Shown piece by piece: positions 23,107 to 34,040 of a DNA stretch of 64,000 nt. The position numbers and the translations under genes were made by a program. Where the stretch lies: assembly GCF_000346465.2 (NCBI RefSeq), contig NC_034010.1, positions 27,056,643-27,120,642 of the forward strand. The letters are read 5' to 3'. Origin of the DNA: Prunus persica. Lineage: Eukaryota; Streptophyta; Magnoliopsida; Rosales; Rosaceae. Each line of letters starts with the position of its first letter. Position 1 is the stretch's first letter. The notes beneath the pieces were generated by a model. That model had not been told where the DNA came from, ran no database searches, and saw only the letters and a program-made list of their open reading frames with translations.

Positions 23107-26100
23107 TTAGGAAGTCGAACGAGTCCGGAGCTTTGCAAGTTCTGCTTGACGGCAGCCTAAATGAAACGCGATCACTATCCACAGCAAACAGACCTGGAAA
23201 AGATCAAAGAGAGATACTTCGTTATTCTTTGATGGAGAGAAATCGTCGGGAAAAAAGATGCAAATGCTTTACAAATTCCAGGTGCCAAACAAAACTCGGG
23301 CGACAACAATTCATAAAGCTAAACACAGGATTTTAAGAAACAACTATAGAACAGGATACACCCTCCACCATTGGACTTGGGGGAGAAGGAACCATTAAGG
23401 TCCAGGGAACCAAATTTGTGTTTTTATACCCGAACTGAAAAAGAAAACGGGAGAGGGATGAGATTTCACACATACAGGCAGGCCGTAAAGAGACACAGTT
23501 GATGCTCTCCCATCAACAGTGCTGAAAAGTAGTTTGTACATTCCTGCTGCTGTAGCATCTCCAAGTCTTTGAACAAATACATCAATGCAAACCTGCAGTA
23601 TGATGTAATTAGTGAAATAATGTCTCAAATAGTTCGGTGATTTGCTTAAAGTTGCACACGACACAATTAATGCAAAATAAGACACCAAATAAGAGATCCT
23701 GTATTGAGTGGAATGGCTATAGTGAAGACTTCTTTTTGCTGTTTTACTTTATATAGCAAGCGCCAATGCATGCATCAAAGTTATTAAAGCACTTTCTCAT
23801 ATAGAGGAAACTAAGACACCAACAGCAAGCACCAAGTCACACAGTTTCGTGGATGAACATATTTTATAAAAAAACCAATTTTCTATGTAAAAAGAATTTA
23901 GAAGCTCGTGCCTTGGCTTTGTATTTTTCATCCTGTGAGACAACAGTAAATAGGAGTTCTCTGCCAGGCCTGGTCACAACATAAGTGACAAACTGCACAA
24001 AAGAAAAAAAAAAGGAAAGAAAACTGTAAGATCATCTTTCTCCCAGAATGCAAAAAGATTCACCTATGCATATTACATACAATTAACATGTTTCAAGCAA
24101 TTTACCTGCAGACATCTTGGTTAAATTGCGTTATAAGATAAACTTTGAAAGGGTAAAAACGGAACCCAGAAGTTAGAGAATACAAACCTTCCGGAGGGTC
24201 TCAGAAACTGCGACGGCCACCCAAGTTGGCCAGACAGCTATAGCAACCAAATTTAAGAAGGCAACAAATGGAGTGGCGCAAATAGCTGTAGTAACCCCCA
24301 CAACAGTTAGAAAACGCCCCTGTGAAAGTGCCATAAAAACATAGGAAAGTGATTATAGATAAATGCCCATGATGATAGATGATATAAAATATATGCATAA
24401 GAGGAAACAATTGTTGGAATTCTAAGATGGTAAATACATCAGTAAATACACAGTTTAACCATGTAATAGATCAGTTACACAGCATGGCACTTTCGGAGCA
24501 ACATTCATTCCAAAAACACTATCAAAATCCGACAAGTCGGCATTCTAAAAACGCTCCCCGATTTGCTTCAAGAATATTAAATTTTTTCTTAAAATGTCTA
24601 GAAATAGAAACATATCCAGGCATGAGACTAGCTTTCTTTCTTCACTCTAGTTACAACAGAAATCTAAAAGGATAGGGCACCTAAATAGCCTTCAACAGGA
24701 AAGCTGAAAGGCGATAAATTTAAAAACAGCTGCAAACATGAAGTAGCTAATCAGTATACACTTTCAGTAAGGAAACATTCTACACAGCATATCTCATGTT
24801 AATTACTTTAAAAACTAGAGAAAACAAAAACTACATAACAAAAGCTCATCCTAAGAACCGCATACCGTTATGGTAAGTTGTCCAGCAAGGATAAAAACAG
24901 CAATAAAGCTGTTTATCTGAGCCAACAATTTTCTTCTTCCAAGAGAGCTAGTAACGGTCATGGCAATGACATTCACTTTCTGCAGTTACAGAAAAACAGA
25001 GATAAGAATCAGCAGAAAGTCGGAAGGAATGAAAGGAAAGAGTTGGTTAATAAAATTCACATCAGCGCTTAAGTTAATTACACTGCATGCTATACAGAGT
25101 TAAAAAATCTAATGGAGCACAATACACAAGAAGAATCATACTGCCATTGATCAGATAAATGAAATTAAGAGTACATTAATTTATCTGATTCTTGGAAAAA
25201 GCAGAAAGCCAGTTCCTTAAAACTCTCATAAGAAGATGCCAAATCATTAAGTAGTTCCTCCACAGACAGCAAACAGGAGGAAAGGAAAATAAAAATATAA
25301 TGGGAGAGGCATCATATCTACAGACAATCAAGACAAGTAACACAGATAGAGAGGCTGATTTATACTAATTCTGAACTCATGACAGTGGATGGTCTTACCT
25401 GAAAATAAAAGAATGAAGAGATAACTGCATTCAGCCACAGGAACAAAGATACATACAACAAGTAAGATGATGCCAATATAAACCAAAATCCATCTAAGAT
25501 GGCCCAAATCTGAGGTTTCACCACCAGAGTAGGTGACTTAGGGGAATTTCCTCTGTTGCGAATGGTTTGCCCATCAGGCTCATTTTTCCGATCAGTGTCA
25601 GCTTCTCTAATACCAAAGAAGAAACCAAGTCAAGAACTAGAGAGATTTTTACAAAATTGTAACCGATAAGATAATTCATAGGCTCACTTTTCTGATCCAA
25701 ATTCCACCTTCCAGCAAACATATCTTGTCAGTTTGAGTACCATGTTAAAGAAATCAAAGAGAAATTTGTTAATATAGTTGACCTGATGGGTGATAATTCC
25801 TCAGGGACATGGACATGGGATACATCCAGGGTTATCCCTTTTGATGACTGTGCAGCAAACTCCATTAACAATGCAGAAAATAGCAGTAGAACTGCAACAA
25901 AACAATGCATGGTATAAAACCCATCACACATCACACACAGAGAAAATATCAAATTTCAAAAGTCTGTTTGAGCAAACATACATGGCCCCAACCTAGCCAT
26001 TCCCGTGGCAAACAATGACCCAAAAAGCTGTCCAAGTGTGGCGCCAGCACCAATAAAACCAAATAATCTTGAACCTGACTGAATACAGAACAAGTTAAAT

Positions 26101-27230
26101 GCATGACAAAATTTTTTAGTTGCCATCAAATTCGTGTGGCAGGATACATACCTCACTGTCCATAACATCAATTACTCGAGCCCAAGTTGAAGAAATTGTT
26201 ATTAGATTAAGTAGGGCAATCTTCAAAAAAGAAGAAACTTGTATCACCATACAAAACTTGATAAATACATTATTTTTGATACACACAAAAAGTTTCTAAC
26301 AGTTATTGAAAAAAGTGATTTCGACATATTCATACCCAGAGGAACAATCCAATTCTGACAGAGACATAGAACCAACCAAGGTTCTCCCACCCTATGGAAT
26401 ATGCAGTAGTGGCTTGATTAACATCAACATTTTGGCCATTTACTGAATTGGAGGACATAGTGACCAAACCCTATATACAAAGAAGGGAGCTATCAATATG
26501 AATGAATAAACCCAGAATCATATTTCTAGAGTATAAAAGCAACCAAATCAGAAGTAATTGTAAGCTCATGAGATTTCATCTCACCTTCACCTCTTGTTGT
26601 GCTCCAGCCGATGAGAAATGCCAGAGAAAGAAGAATACAACAAGCGATACACTAAAAAACCTGTGCATTAAAACCAAAGCCTGGAATTTCAAGAAGCAAC
26701 TATTACAGAGCGACATGTAAAGAAACAGAAATTAAAATCTGGTAAGAACCAGCTACCTCGGTTTGTTTTTTAAGTAAAAATAAAAATTTCAAACTCCATA
26801 TCCAAACTGGGTATATAGCAAATGGTGGATACACACATACCTTGCCTTTAGAAACATTAGGCAAAGAGAAAATGAGAGTTGCAACCGGCGCAGCAATCGA
26901 AGTGAGGACCAAAGACCCCACAAACAGACCCGGGAGGCTCGATAGGCCTAAAGAGATTGCACCCTCATCGCGCAATGGAAGCACCACGAAGTAGGCACAC
27001 AAAATCTGCATTGATAATCAAATTAAGCTAAAAAAACAAAAACCCAATTCATAAACTAAAGAAAGTAATGCAATTAAGCAAAGGGATTGAAAAATATAGG
27101 AGAAACAGAGTAACAGCTGAGACAGGCTTACAAAGAAGAAGCAAGATGAGGAGTGCAGCAAAGCTGAGGTCTCGTGAGGATGCACCACAACGAATGTGGA
27201 GAGAATTGCATCTATTCGAGACCTACTCAT
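23107..27230 (-). CDS. Multispanning AAA/MFS-type transporter (nucleotide-transporter-like), 13 exons
   Basis: Thirteen exons (high to low: 27230-27132, 27005-26841, 26680-26585, 26470-26336, 26220-26152, 26078-25982, 25891-25783, 25606-25399, 24979-24866, 24319-24188, 23992-23912, 23592-23476, 23193-23107) keep frame and give 502 aa with roughly 10-12 membrane spans. The stretch TRPGRELLFTVVSQDEKYKA followed by CIDVFVQRLGDA matches a block I know from bacterial MFS proteins related to the ATP:ADP antiporter (TLC/AAA) family, so nucleotide or related substrate exchange is possible but unproven. There is no strong plastid transit peptide; location is unknown. The intron after exon 11 appears to use a GC donor (bases 23911-23910 on the minus strand). 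Start codons of this gene and of the macro-domain gene are 255 bp apart and divergent. A broken second copy lies at 39571-41640. Confidence 0.85.
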
Positions 27231-27485
27231 CTCTCCCCTGTAAATGGAGGATTTGATGATATGGTTGATAAATGTTTAGGTTCTGATAATAAGAAGAAGA
27301 AAAGGAAACGAAATGAAACAGCTTGGTTCGAGGTTGAAGATGGTCGTGTGAAAGTCAAATTATGTGACTGGGCCTGGGTTCTGGGCTGGCCCAAAGCTCG
27401 TCATATACACCGCAAAACCAACAAATTAGATTGTGCCCATTTGCTCTCTCTCTCTCTCTCTCTCTGTGGCTGTACCAAGTGTGCC
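27231..27485. promoter_or_regulatory. Bidirectional promoter with clustered site II elements
   Basis: Only 255 bp separate the two divergent start codons (27230 minus, 27486 plus). Three site II-type elements cluster here: TGGGCC at 27369-27374, TGGGCT at 27382-27387 and GGCCCA at 27388-27393. Such elements, bound by TCP factors, are common in plant promoters of housekeeping and organelle-related genes. A CT repeat (about 27446-27466) lies in the leader of the plus-strand gene. Shared regulation is inferred from distance and motifs. Confidence 0.65.
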
Positions 27486-29459
27486 ATGCCCAGCCACCTG
27501 AGTAAAGCATCTAAATTTCTCAGCTCAGCTTTCACACTCAGACTCGCACCAAACCCTGCAAAATTTCGCTGCTCCGTTAAGCTTTCAACCATGTCTAATG
27601 GAGAAGGAGCAGTTCGCTTCCCTTTATCTGCTTCAAGCACTCTTGTCATCCAAAAGGGAGATATAACCAAGTGGTTCATCGACGGCTCCACAGACGCCAT
27701 CGTCAGTCCTTCTCTATTTCTCTGGACTTTGTAATACTGTTTTCTTCTTGTTTTCTTCTGTTTGGTTCCCGAGAAATAACAGGAAAAAGAAAGCAGGGAA
27801 CTTTTGAGCCTTTTGGGTCTTGACTCTTAACATGGTCAATATGTTTGTTTTTCTCTTACTGGGACAACAAAACCTCAAATCAGGATGTTCAATTTTGTGT
27901 AAAATTAGATTATTTGTTAGATTTTCTCAATGTTATTATGCACTGTTATTATCAGCTCCATGAATATGCCAAATTGCTCTCACTGAATACTAGTGCCATG
28001 TTTCTGAAAAGATACTCCAGTTTCGTGTAATTTCTTTCAACGATCACACATGAGTTGTCATCAATTTGAGCATGGTTTATTGCATATTGATAGACATTTT
28101 TGTAGGTTAATCCAGCAAATGAGCGAATGCTTGGAGGTGGTGGTGCAGATGGAGGTAGTTTTGTTTTCCGATATGGTTTTCTATTACTATGTTGATCTTT
28201 TGAAATGATCCCACTGTAACTTTATTGATTTTCAATGCTCTTTTAGCTATACATAGGGCTGCTGGCCCAGATCTTCTACAAGCATGCTATAGTGTCCCAG
28301 AAGTCAGGCCTGGTGTCCGTTGTCCCACTGGAGAAGCAAGGATTACCCAGTAAGTTCTCATGATTTAACTACTCTTTGTTCTTATGGCATCACTTGGTTT
28401 TTGATTCGTACGCCACATAAGCAGTGATCAAAATACATTGTGCTTGATGCAGAGGTTTTAAGTTGCCTGCTTCTCATGTAATTCACACTGTTGGACCGAT
28501 CTATCGTTCTGACAGTAACCCGGAAGTTTATCTGAGTGCTGCATACAGGTTGTTATCTGTTTCTTGCTGCTGCTTTTTTGGTAGTTTAATTTGTTACTCC
28601 TGATTGAAATTCCTTTCATGAAACTTGATTACAGGAACAGCTTGAGCATAGCCAAATCAAACAACATTCAGTATGTTGCATTTCCTGCCATTTCTTGTGG
28701 CGTGTATGGGTAAGTTGACAAAAGAACTTCCTTGGTGCTCTAGTACATAAGCTTTACATTGGAGGATAAGAATCATAGTAACATCTGATCATGTTGCATG
28801 AGGTGTATTGAATTGATCTATAATCTTTCTCGCTTTCCATCACATGGAGTTGAAAGATAGTCCTGTTTCTCGTTGTGGGGCAAATTGTGTATTTATGGTC
28901 TCAAGTCATATAACCTCATGCTTGATAGTATTAGATTATTTATTCTATTTTTCCCCATCTGTTACTGAAAGAAATTTGTATGGACTTGTTGATTTGAAGT
29001 TGTAAACAAATGACAAACAGAATAATCTCCTCATCATTGCCATATTCTTCCAGATATCCTTATGATGAAGCAGCCACAGTAGCTTTGTCTACAATTAGAG
29101 AGTCTGTGAATGACCTAAAGGAGGTATGTATGCATATTTTTTCTTCATGACATGGTGTTAATGTGGGCTTTATCATTTGGTTCTACATTTTCAATGTCTT
29201 TAATTAGAAGGGCCATGATTTGTTCTTGTGGAAAACAACATTTTTCCCAGTTTGAAAGCCATCGAGAGAGCTATCAAACAAGCTTGCTTAGAAGTTAAAT
29301 AAAAATTGACTAATGTAATCAATCCCTTGACCAGTTGAGTTTTATCAAAAACTCATTGGCAATTTCATTTTATATTGGTTGCAGGTGCACTTTGTTCTGT
29401 TTGCAGATGATATTTACACTGTTTGGTTGGACAAGGCCAATGAATTGCTTAAAGCTTAA
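27486..29459 (+). CDS. Macro-domain (ADP-ribose-1''-phosphate processing) protein
   Basis: This macro-domain protein of the MacroD type binds ADP-ribose and typically hydrolyses ADP-ribose derivatives such as mono-ADP-ribosyl esters or O-acetyl-ADP-ribose. Exons are 27486-27701, 28106-28154, 28247-28349, 28453-28548, 28635-28709, 29054-29123 and 29385-29459, giving 227 aa. Hallmarks are [29 protein letters not shown] (ligand-binding Asn/Asp/Gly loop), TGEARIT, HTVGPIY and FPAISCGIYGYP, and all catalytic positions of MacroD-like enzymes appear present. It closely resembles Arabidopsis At2g40600 as remembered. The first 35 residues are basic and Ser-rich, like an organelle transit peptide; a second in-frame ATG at 27591 would give a cytosolic or nuclear form. 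The divergent neighbour across 255 bp is the AAA/MFS-type transporter. Confidence 0.95.
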
Positions 29460-30163
29460 TATGTACCAGGAGCAAGCAGTTAGCAGATATATGACTTACC
29501 TTTCTGTCATCATATGTGGATGCAAAACTTTTCATGTAGAGTGTTGACTTGTAATGTGTAGAACAAATGGTGAATATCTTCTTATGTTGCCAAGATACTC
29601 GAGTTATTATTATGATGGAAATTTCATGGAATTATTACAATATGTATGAATTTGCAGAAGCTGCCTAGTGTTTTGTGGGTTCACACTGGACGGCCAAAAG
29701 TCAGGCATTGAATATGATTATAAGTGACTTTGTTTAAATGACTCAAATAATATACAATCAGCTAATGGAGATAGGCATAAACCTACTTGAATTGCGGAGC
29801 GGGGAAAGAAGGAAACATGGCTTTGCTATATTCCAGATTCATTAAATTTGTATCCATAATTCATCGCATAAGAAACCAATTTCAGCCTGTCCAACTTTAT
29901 TCATCTCCAGTTTTAAAGATGGGAAACCATTCTATGCTGAAAACTCTGCCCATTTAAGTAACCGAACATTTCACGTCCTCATCAAACAATTAGAAAGCAA
30001 CATACAGATGACTGAACCAGAACAAAAACAATGGAAAACTCTGCTAGGTCTTGTATGAGGAAGCAGTAGCGAAGCAACATATCGGCAACTTTATAACAAA
30101 CAAAATTCCGAACTCAATGGTATGAATCAATGACTTTATGCGTCTGCATCTAAGTTTTCCGCA
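29460..30163. other. Convergent 3' flanks of macro-domain and reticulon genes
   Basis: No gene is supported. Both neighbours end here in convergent orientation, so the stretch holds two 3' UTRs and polyadenylation regions. Confidence 0.5.
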
Positions 30164-32921
30164 TTAGGAATCTTTGTCCTTGGGTGCATTTCTCGGAAGT
30201 CTGTTGAAAACACCCTCATCCACGATTTTATAATGCTTTGAAAATTGTCGGTGGATCTTTCCGTAACACCTGTCCACAGTCTCTTCATATTTGCTGTACA
30301 AGGCAGGAAGTGTTACCGATATGATTGAACCTGCCACCATTAAAGCAGAATATAAGTACAAAACTTTACAATAAACTTACATGTATCAACCCCCACTTTG
30401 TTTTTGCAAGAACATAATTCGGCATAATGGGTCCAGAACTTGACAAATATAAAGCAAAGTTTGGAAGAACTAACACAATTGCCTCTGCTTAACATTGCAT
30501 AAGGTATATGAAATGCCAAAAAATAACAATAAAGCTTCATATGGGACATCACAGATCATTCATTTAACAGGCCCAGGAGGATGGTGCACATACCAATATA
30601 AGCAAGTGTAAAGAATGAGAAAAAGCTGCCTATGACAGACAATAGCCACAGACAAACCACCACCTGTCAAATGCACAGTAGCTTGGTAAGATACTTTCTT
30701 CATTCGAATCAGTAATATTTGCAAATGCAAAGTTAAAAGACAACTAATCTGGTGTCAGCCAGATAGACATTGAATCCCAAATATATATTCTACCCTGATT
30801 ACAATTGTTCCAACTATTTACCCTACAAGCCATGGAAAATTCACATTCCATCTGGGTACTCTATTTTCATCAGATAAAATGAAGCACAGTAGCGAGACTT
30901 TAAAGGCCTGACTAAACTCGCTAGACAGCTACAAAGCCCAGGTAGTTCCTATGGTATTAGTGTAACATGCCACATAACACTGACCTTGAAGAACAGTCTA
31001 AAGTCTTTGCCAAGCGTGATGTCATGAGCCATAAGCAGCACATTGTTGATTTTGACACGAAATGATGCTGCAGCATTATTAACCATTTCCTCTGATAGTA
31101 CTAGCTCCGGTAATGTTTGTAATTGTCTACTCAAAGAATATGATAGTTAACCTCATTGAAAACAGTTTCACTGCTAGGTTGACAATAATATAAGTGAAGA
31201 GGGTAAGAATATTCGTACTTATTTCTGAAAACAGCATAGTTGGCTCGAAGAAATAACAGTACAACCAAAATCAGCAAGACATCTGAACAAATGGATAAGA
31301 ATGATAATCCAGACCGCTCAAAGAGGAGCCAAGAAATTGTAGCAACAACGATAGCACCAAAGGAAACACGCCCCCGCTTCCACAACAAAACATCAGCAGC
31401 TAAAAAGGAAAGGACAGACAGTAAGAAAACAAATTAAGAAAATACTGAGAAAAGAACACAGGTATTTATACAAATATAGGCTGTAGCAGGTAAACCGTAA
31501 ACAATGTTAAGACATTGATGTTGGCAGGTTTGATCACTTTAACTAACTTCTCACTTCTTTATTTGGAAGTGAAAACCATTCTCAGCTCAGATTAAAGTCG
31601 TCATCAAATTCAGATATTGGAATTCAAATCCTGCATTCGAGTTGTTCACATATGCATATGAGGGAACAACTAGCCTAGCTATTTTAAAAGACTCTTCTGG
31701 AAAAACAAATGTGAAATTCCAGAAAGAATGAGGCAATTTTATCTGCGTTCTGACAAGCAATGGATTTTAAATTTTAAAAAGAAGCATTCAACAATAATTT
31801 GCCTCCTTGTACATGAGATTTTCCTGAACCACTAGACAAAGGGGCATACTGGATGCGCACTACTAGAAGCCTAGACTATATCAACCTAATTCAAGTTCTT
31901 CTGCATGCATCAACAAAGTATAAAAAATCTGTACTCTTGCATATGTCAAACTGAAAAAGGAAGTCTTGCACATGAAACAATGGCATTTGCTCCTCACTGT
32001 CACGATACTTAAACTCTTGGGAAGAGACGGCGCTGGTAGAGCCATTCTGCGGCAAAGTAACTCAAAGAAACCAACAAAGGCAGCTTGCAATTCAGTTTCC
32101 CTAGGTCCAACATAAAAGGCAGTTACTTGCCTCACGAAGCAAGCCTTTCGACACAGCCATCTCCTACTCTAGAAAATGCAAGTGATGCCACTCCAAATAT
32201 TTTTTTCATTGTTTCTTTTTCTTTTGTTTAATCACTTGCGTGGAGATGAAAACAAATTCCCAAAGAAACCATCTTTTTCCCCCTCTATAATTTCAGGCAT
32301 CTCTTTCCCTTCGCAGATTTAACTAACCACACATTCTTTTCAACTATGAACATAATTGTGAACTGCCCTCTTTACCACAACCTCCACATTATGCCTTCAT
32401 TCATCTATTGGTTTTCGTTATCCAAAGTCAACTCTAATTTCAATCAATAGAGAATAAAAAACCTTATGCACAGGATAGCCCTAGTTTGTGACAAATCAGA
32501 ACTACATTCAAGCTGACCAATCAATTCTACAAAGTAAATGCCACTCAATATTGCTCCATCCAAATATAAACAACCGTGATCAGCATCATTTCAGATGATC
32601 AAGAAGCTAAAAACATAGCATTTTCAACAGATAACGGAGACAAGTGACAAAACCCAAACTTGAAAAGAGGAAAAGGAAATTAAATAGAGATTCCACATAC
32701 CCAAAATCCCAGAAATGTCATAGAAGTTCAATAATGTCAGACAAAAGTTTAATTCTTTCCTCACCTTGACCTCCACCCAAGGAGTTGTGCACTGACCCTT
32801 GACGACCAAACAACCGATACCCAGAGCTACCTGCTGTTGGGGTATAAGAAGTAGAAGCCACGGCCTTCCTTCCATCCCCATCTCCCTCTGTGTTGCATAA
32901 ATCTTGTGAATTCTCCATCAT
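30164..32921 (-). CDS. Reticulon-like protein B
   Basis: This reticulon-family protein shapes tubular endoplasmic reticulum by inserting two long hydrophobic hairpins. Exons (high to low) are 32921-32765, 31399-31219, 31126-30985, 30663-30594 and 30330-30164, giving 238 aa, a typical plant RTNLB size. The N-terminal 52 residues are polar and variable ([13 protein letters not shown]). The reticulon domain starts at [15 protein letters not shown], with hairpins around residues 55-110 and 160-190. Conserved RTN features are the [16 protein letters not shown] linker, [12 protein letters not shown] and the C-terminal tail with [13 protein letters not shown]. It ends without a dilysine motif. The start at 32921 (Met-Met) is chosen; 32918 is equally possible. 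The gene resembles the At3g10915-type member adjacent to MnSOD in Arabidopsis, as remembered. Confidence 0.92.
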
Positions 32922-34040
32922 CAACTTCAACCCTCCAATTTAAACTTCAATATCTATCGCTAAAGAGTAAACAGTTATAAATTCGCAGTTGTTTCTCCGA
33001 GAATTGAAACAAAACAAAAACAACAAGACAGTCCCCAGTTGGGATCTGAATCATCCGGTGTTTGAAGACTTCGGTCTGCACGGGTTTCTAAGCCAAGACA
33101 CTCGTCCAATAAACCAATGACAAAAACATAGTAACAGTAACTCTTTTTTTTCTTCTTTTCCCAAACCAACTCTTTTTTATTTAATTTTCTAGGGTGTGAC
33201 ATCATGCGCAGCATGTTTTTAGATCTACAAGCTTAAACATGCCATAAAGTTTGGAAATTTTGGGTCATAGTTGACAATTAGACATTAAATATTGAAACTT
33301 CGAGACCATGGAGCACTACCCACTAACTTTTTTTTGGTTCAAATTTCACTATTCAAAATGAAATTTATGAAATGGGATTGGACAAATATTTTGCTGATTG
33401 ATGATATTTCCTCAGCTCAACTTAAGCTCAATGTAATTCTAATGGGGTGTCATTTGTTACAGTATCATAGATCAAACAATGGAACGACGTCGTGGCGCGA
33501 GAATTAACCTCCAGGTCCAGCTTCAGTAGAAAAATCTTCTATATAGCTCCCAAAGACCAAAGCTTTTTTAACCGACCGCGTCGCCTCATTGTTGAGGAAA
33601 GAGAAGGATAGAGACACGGAACCTACTGGCTCAGTGAGCTATGAGCTGTGACCTCTCCATCTCTCTTAGAAATAGGAATTTTGATGTTTGACGCAATTGT
33701 TAGGTGCATCTCTAACTCTAATCATCGAAGCATCGAAGCCAAGCGTCCAATTCCATAACCACTGCAAAGCGTATGGACAGCCTACCCAATTAGCCATTGA
33801 CTCATTTTCATAACACTACCACTTACCCATTAATCTTAACCATCAGATCTGAGACTTTGATCACCTCAAGACAACGCCACCTTCAATTCTTTGATTGCCC
33901 TGTTCTCAGTTTTTGCCACTCTAGGTGAGTTTTACTTCTTCTTCTGCATTTTTTTTTTCTCATTTTGTGGAAAAAAATATGGACTTTGTAAGATTTTTGG
34001 GTTGTTTGTGCTTAGCTTGAACTTGGGTCAGAGGCAAAAG
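32922..34040. promoter_or_regulatory. Divergent promoter region, reticulon / UXT; UXT leader with likely 5' UTR intron
   Basis: The two genes are divergent with 1.1 kb between starts. A donor near 33926 (CTAG followed by gtgagt) and an acceptor at about 34031 suggest one short 5' UTR intron before the UXT ATG. The open frame that starts at 33891 runs across this presumed intron and is not considered a gene. Confidence 0.4.

Noticed and set aside
27174..27485. In-frame extension upstream of the macro-domain gene
   Set aside because: It would cross the divergent promoter and overlap the neighbouring gene's first exon; the region holds promoter motifs and a CT leader, and the ATG at 27486 gives a normal transit-like N-terminus.
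33891..34040. Open frame MIALFSVFATLGEF before the UXT start
   Set aside because: It runs through a likely 5' UTR intron and is Phe-rich from T-rich DNA; the UXT family starts at the ATG at 34041.
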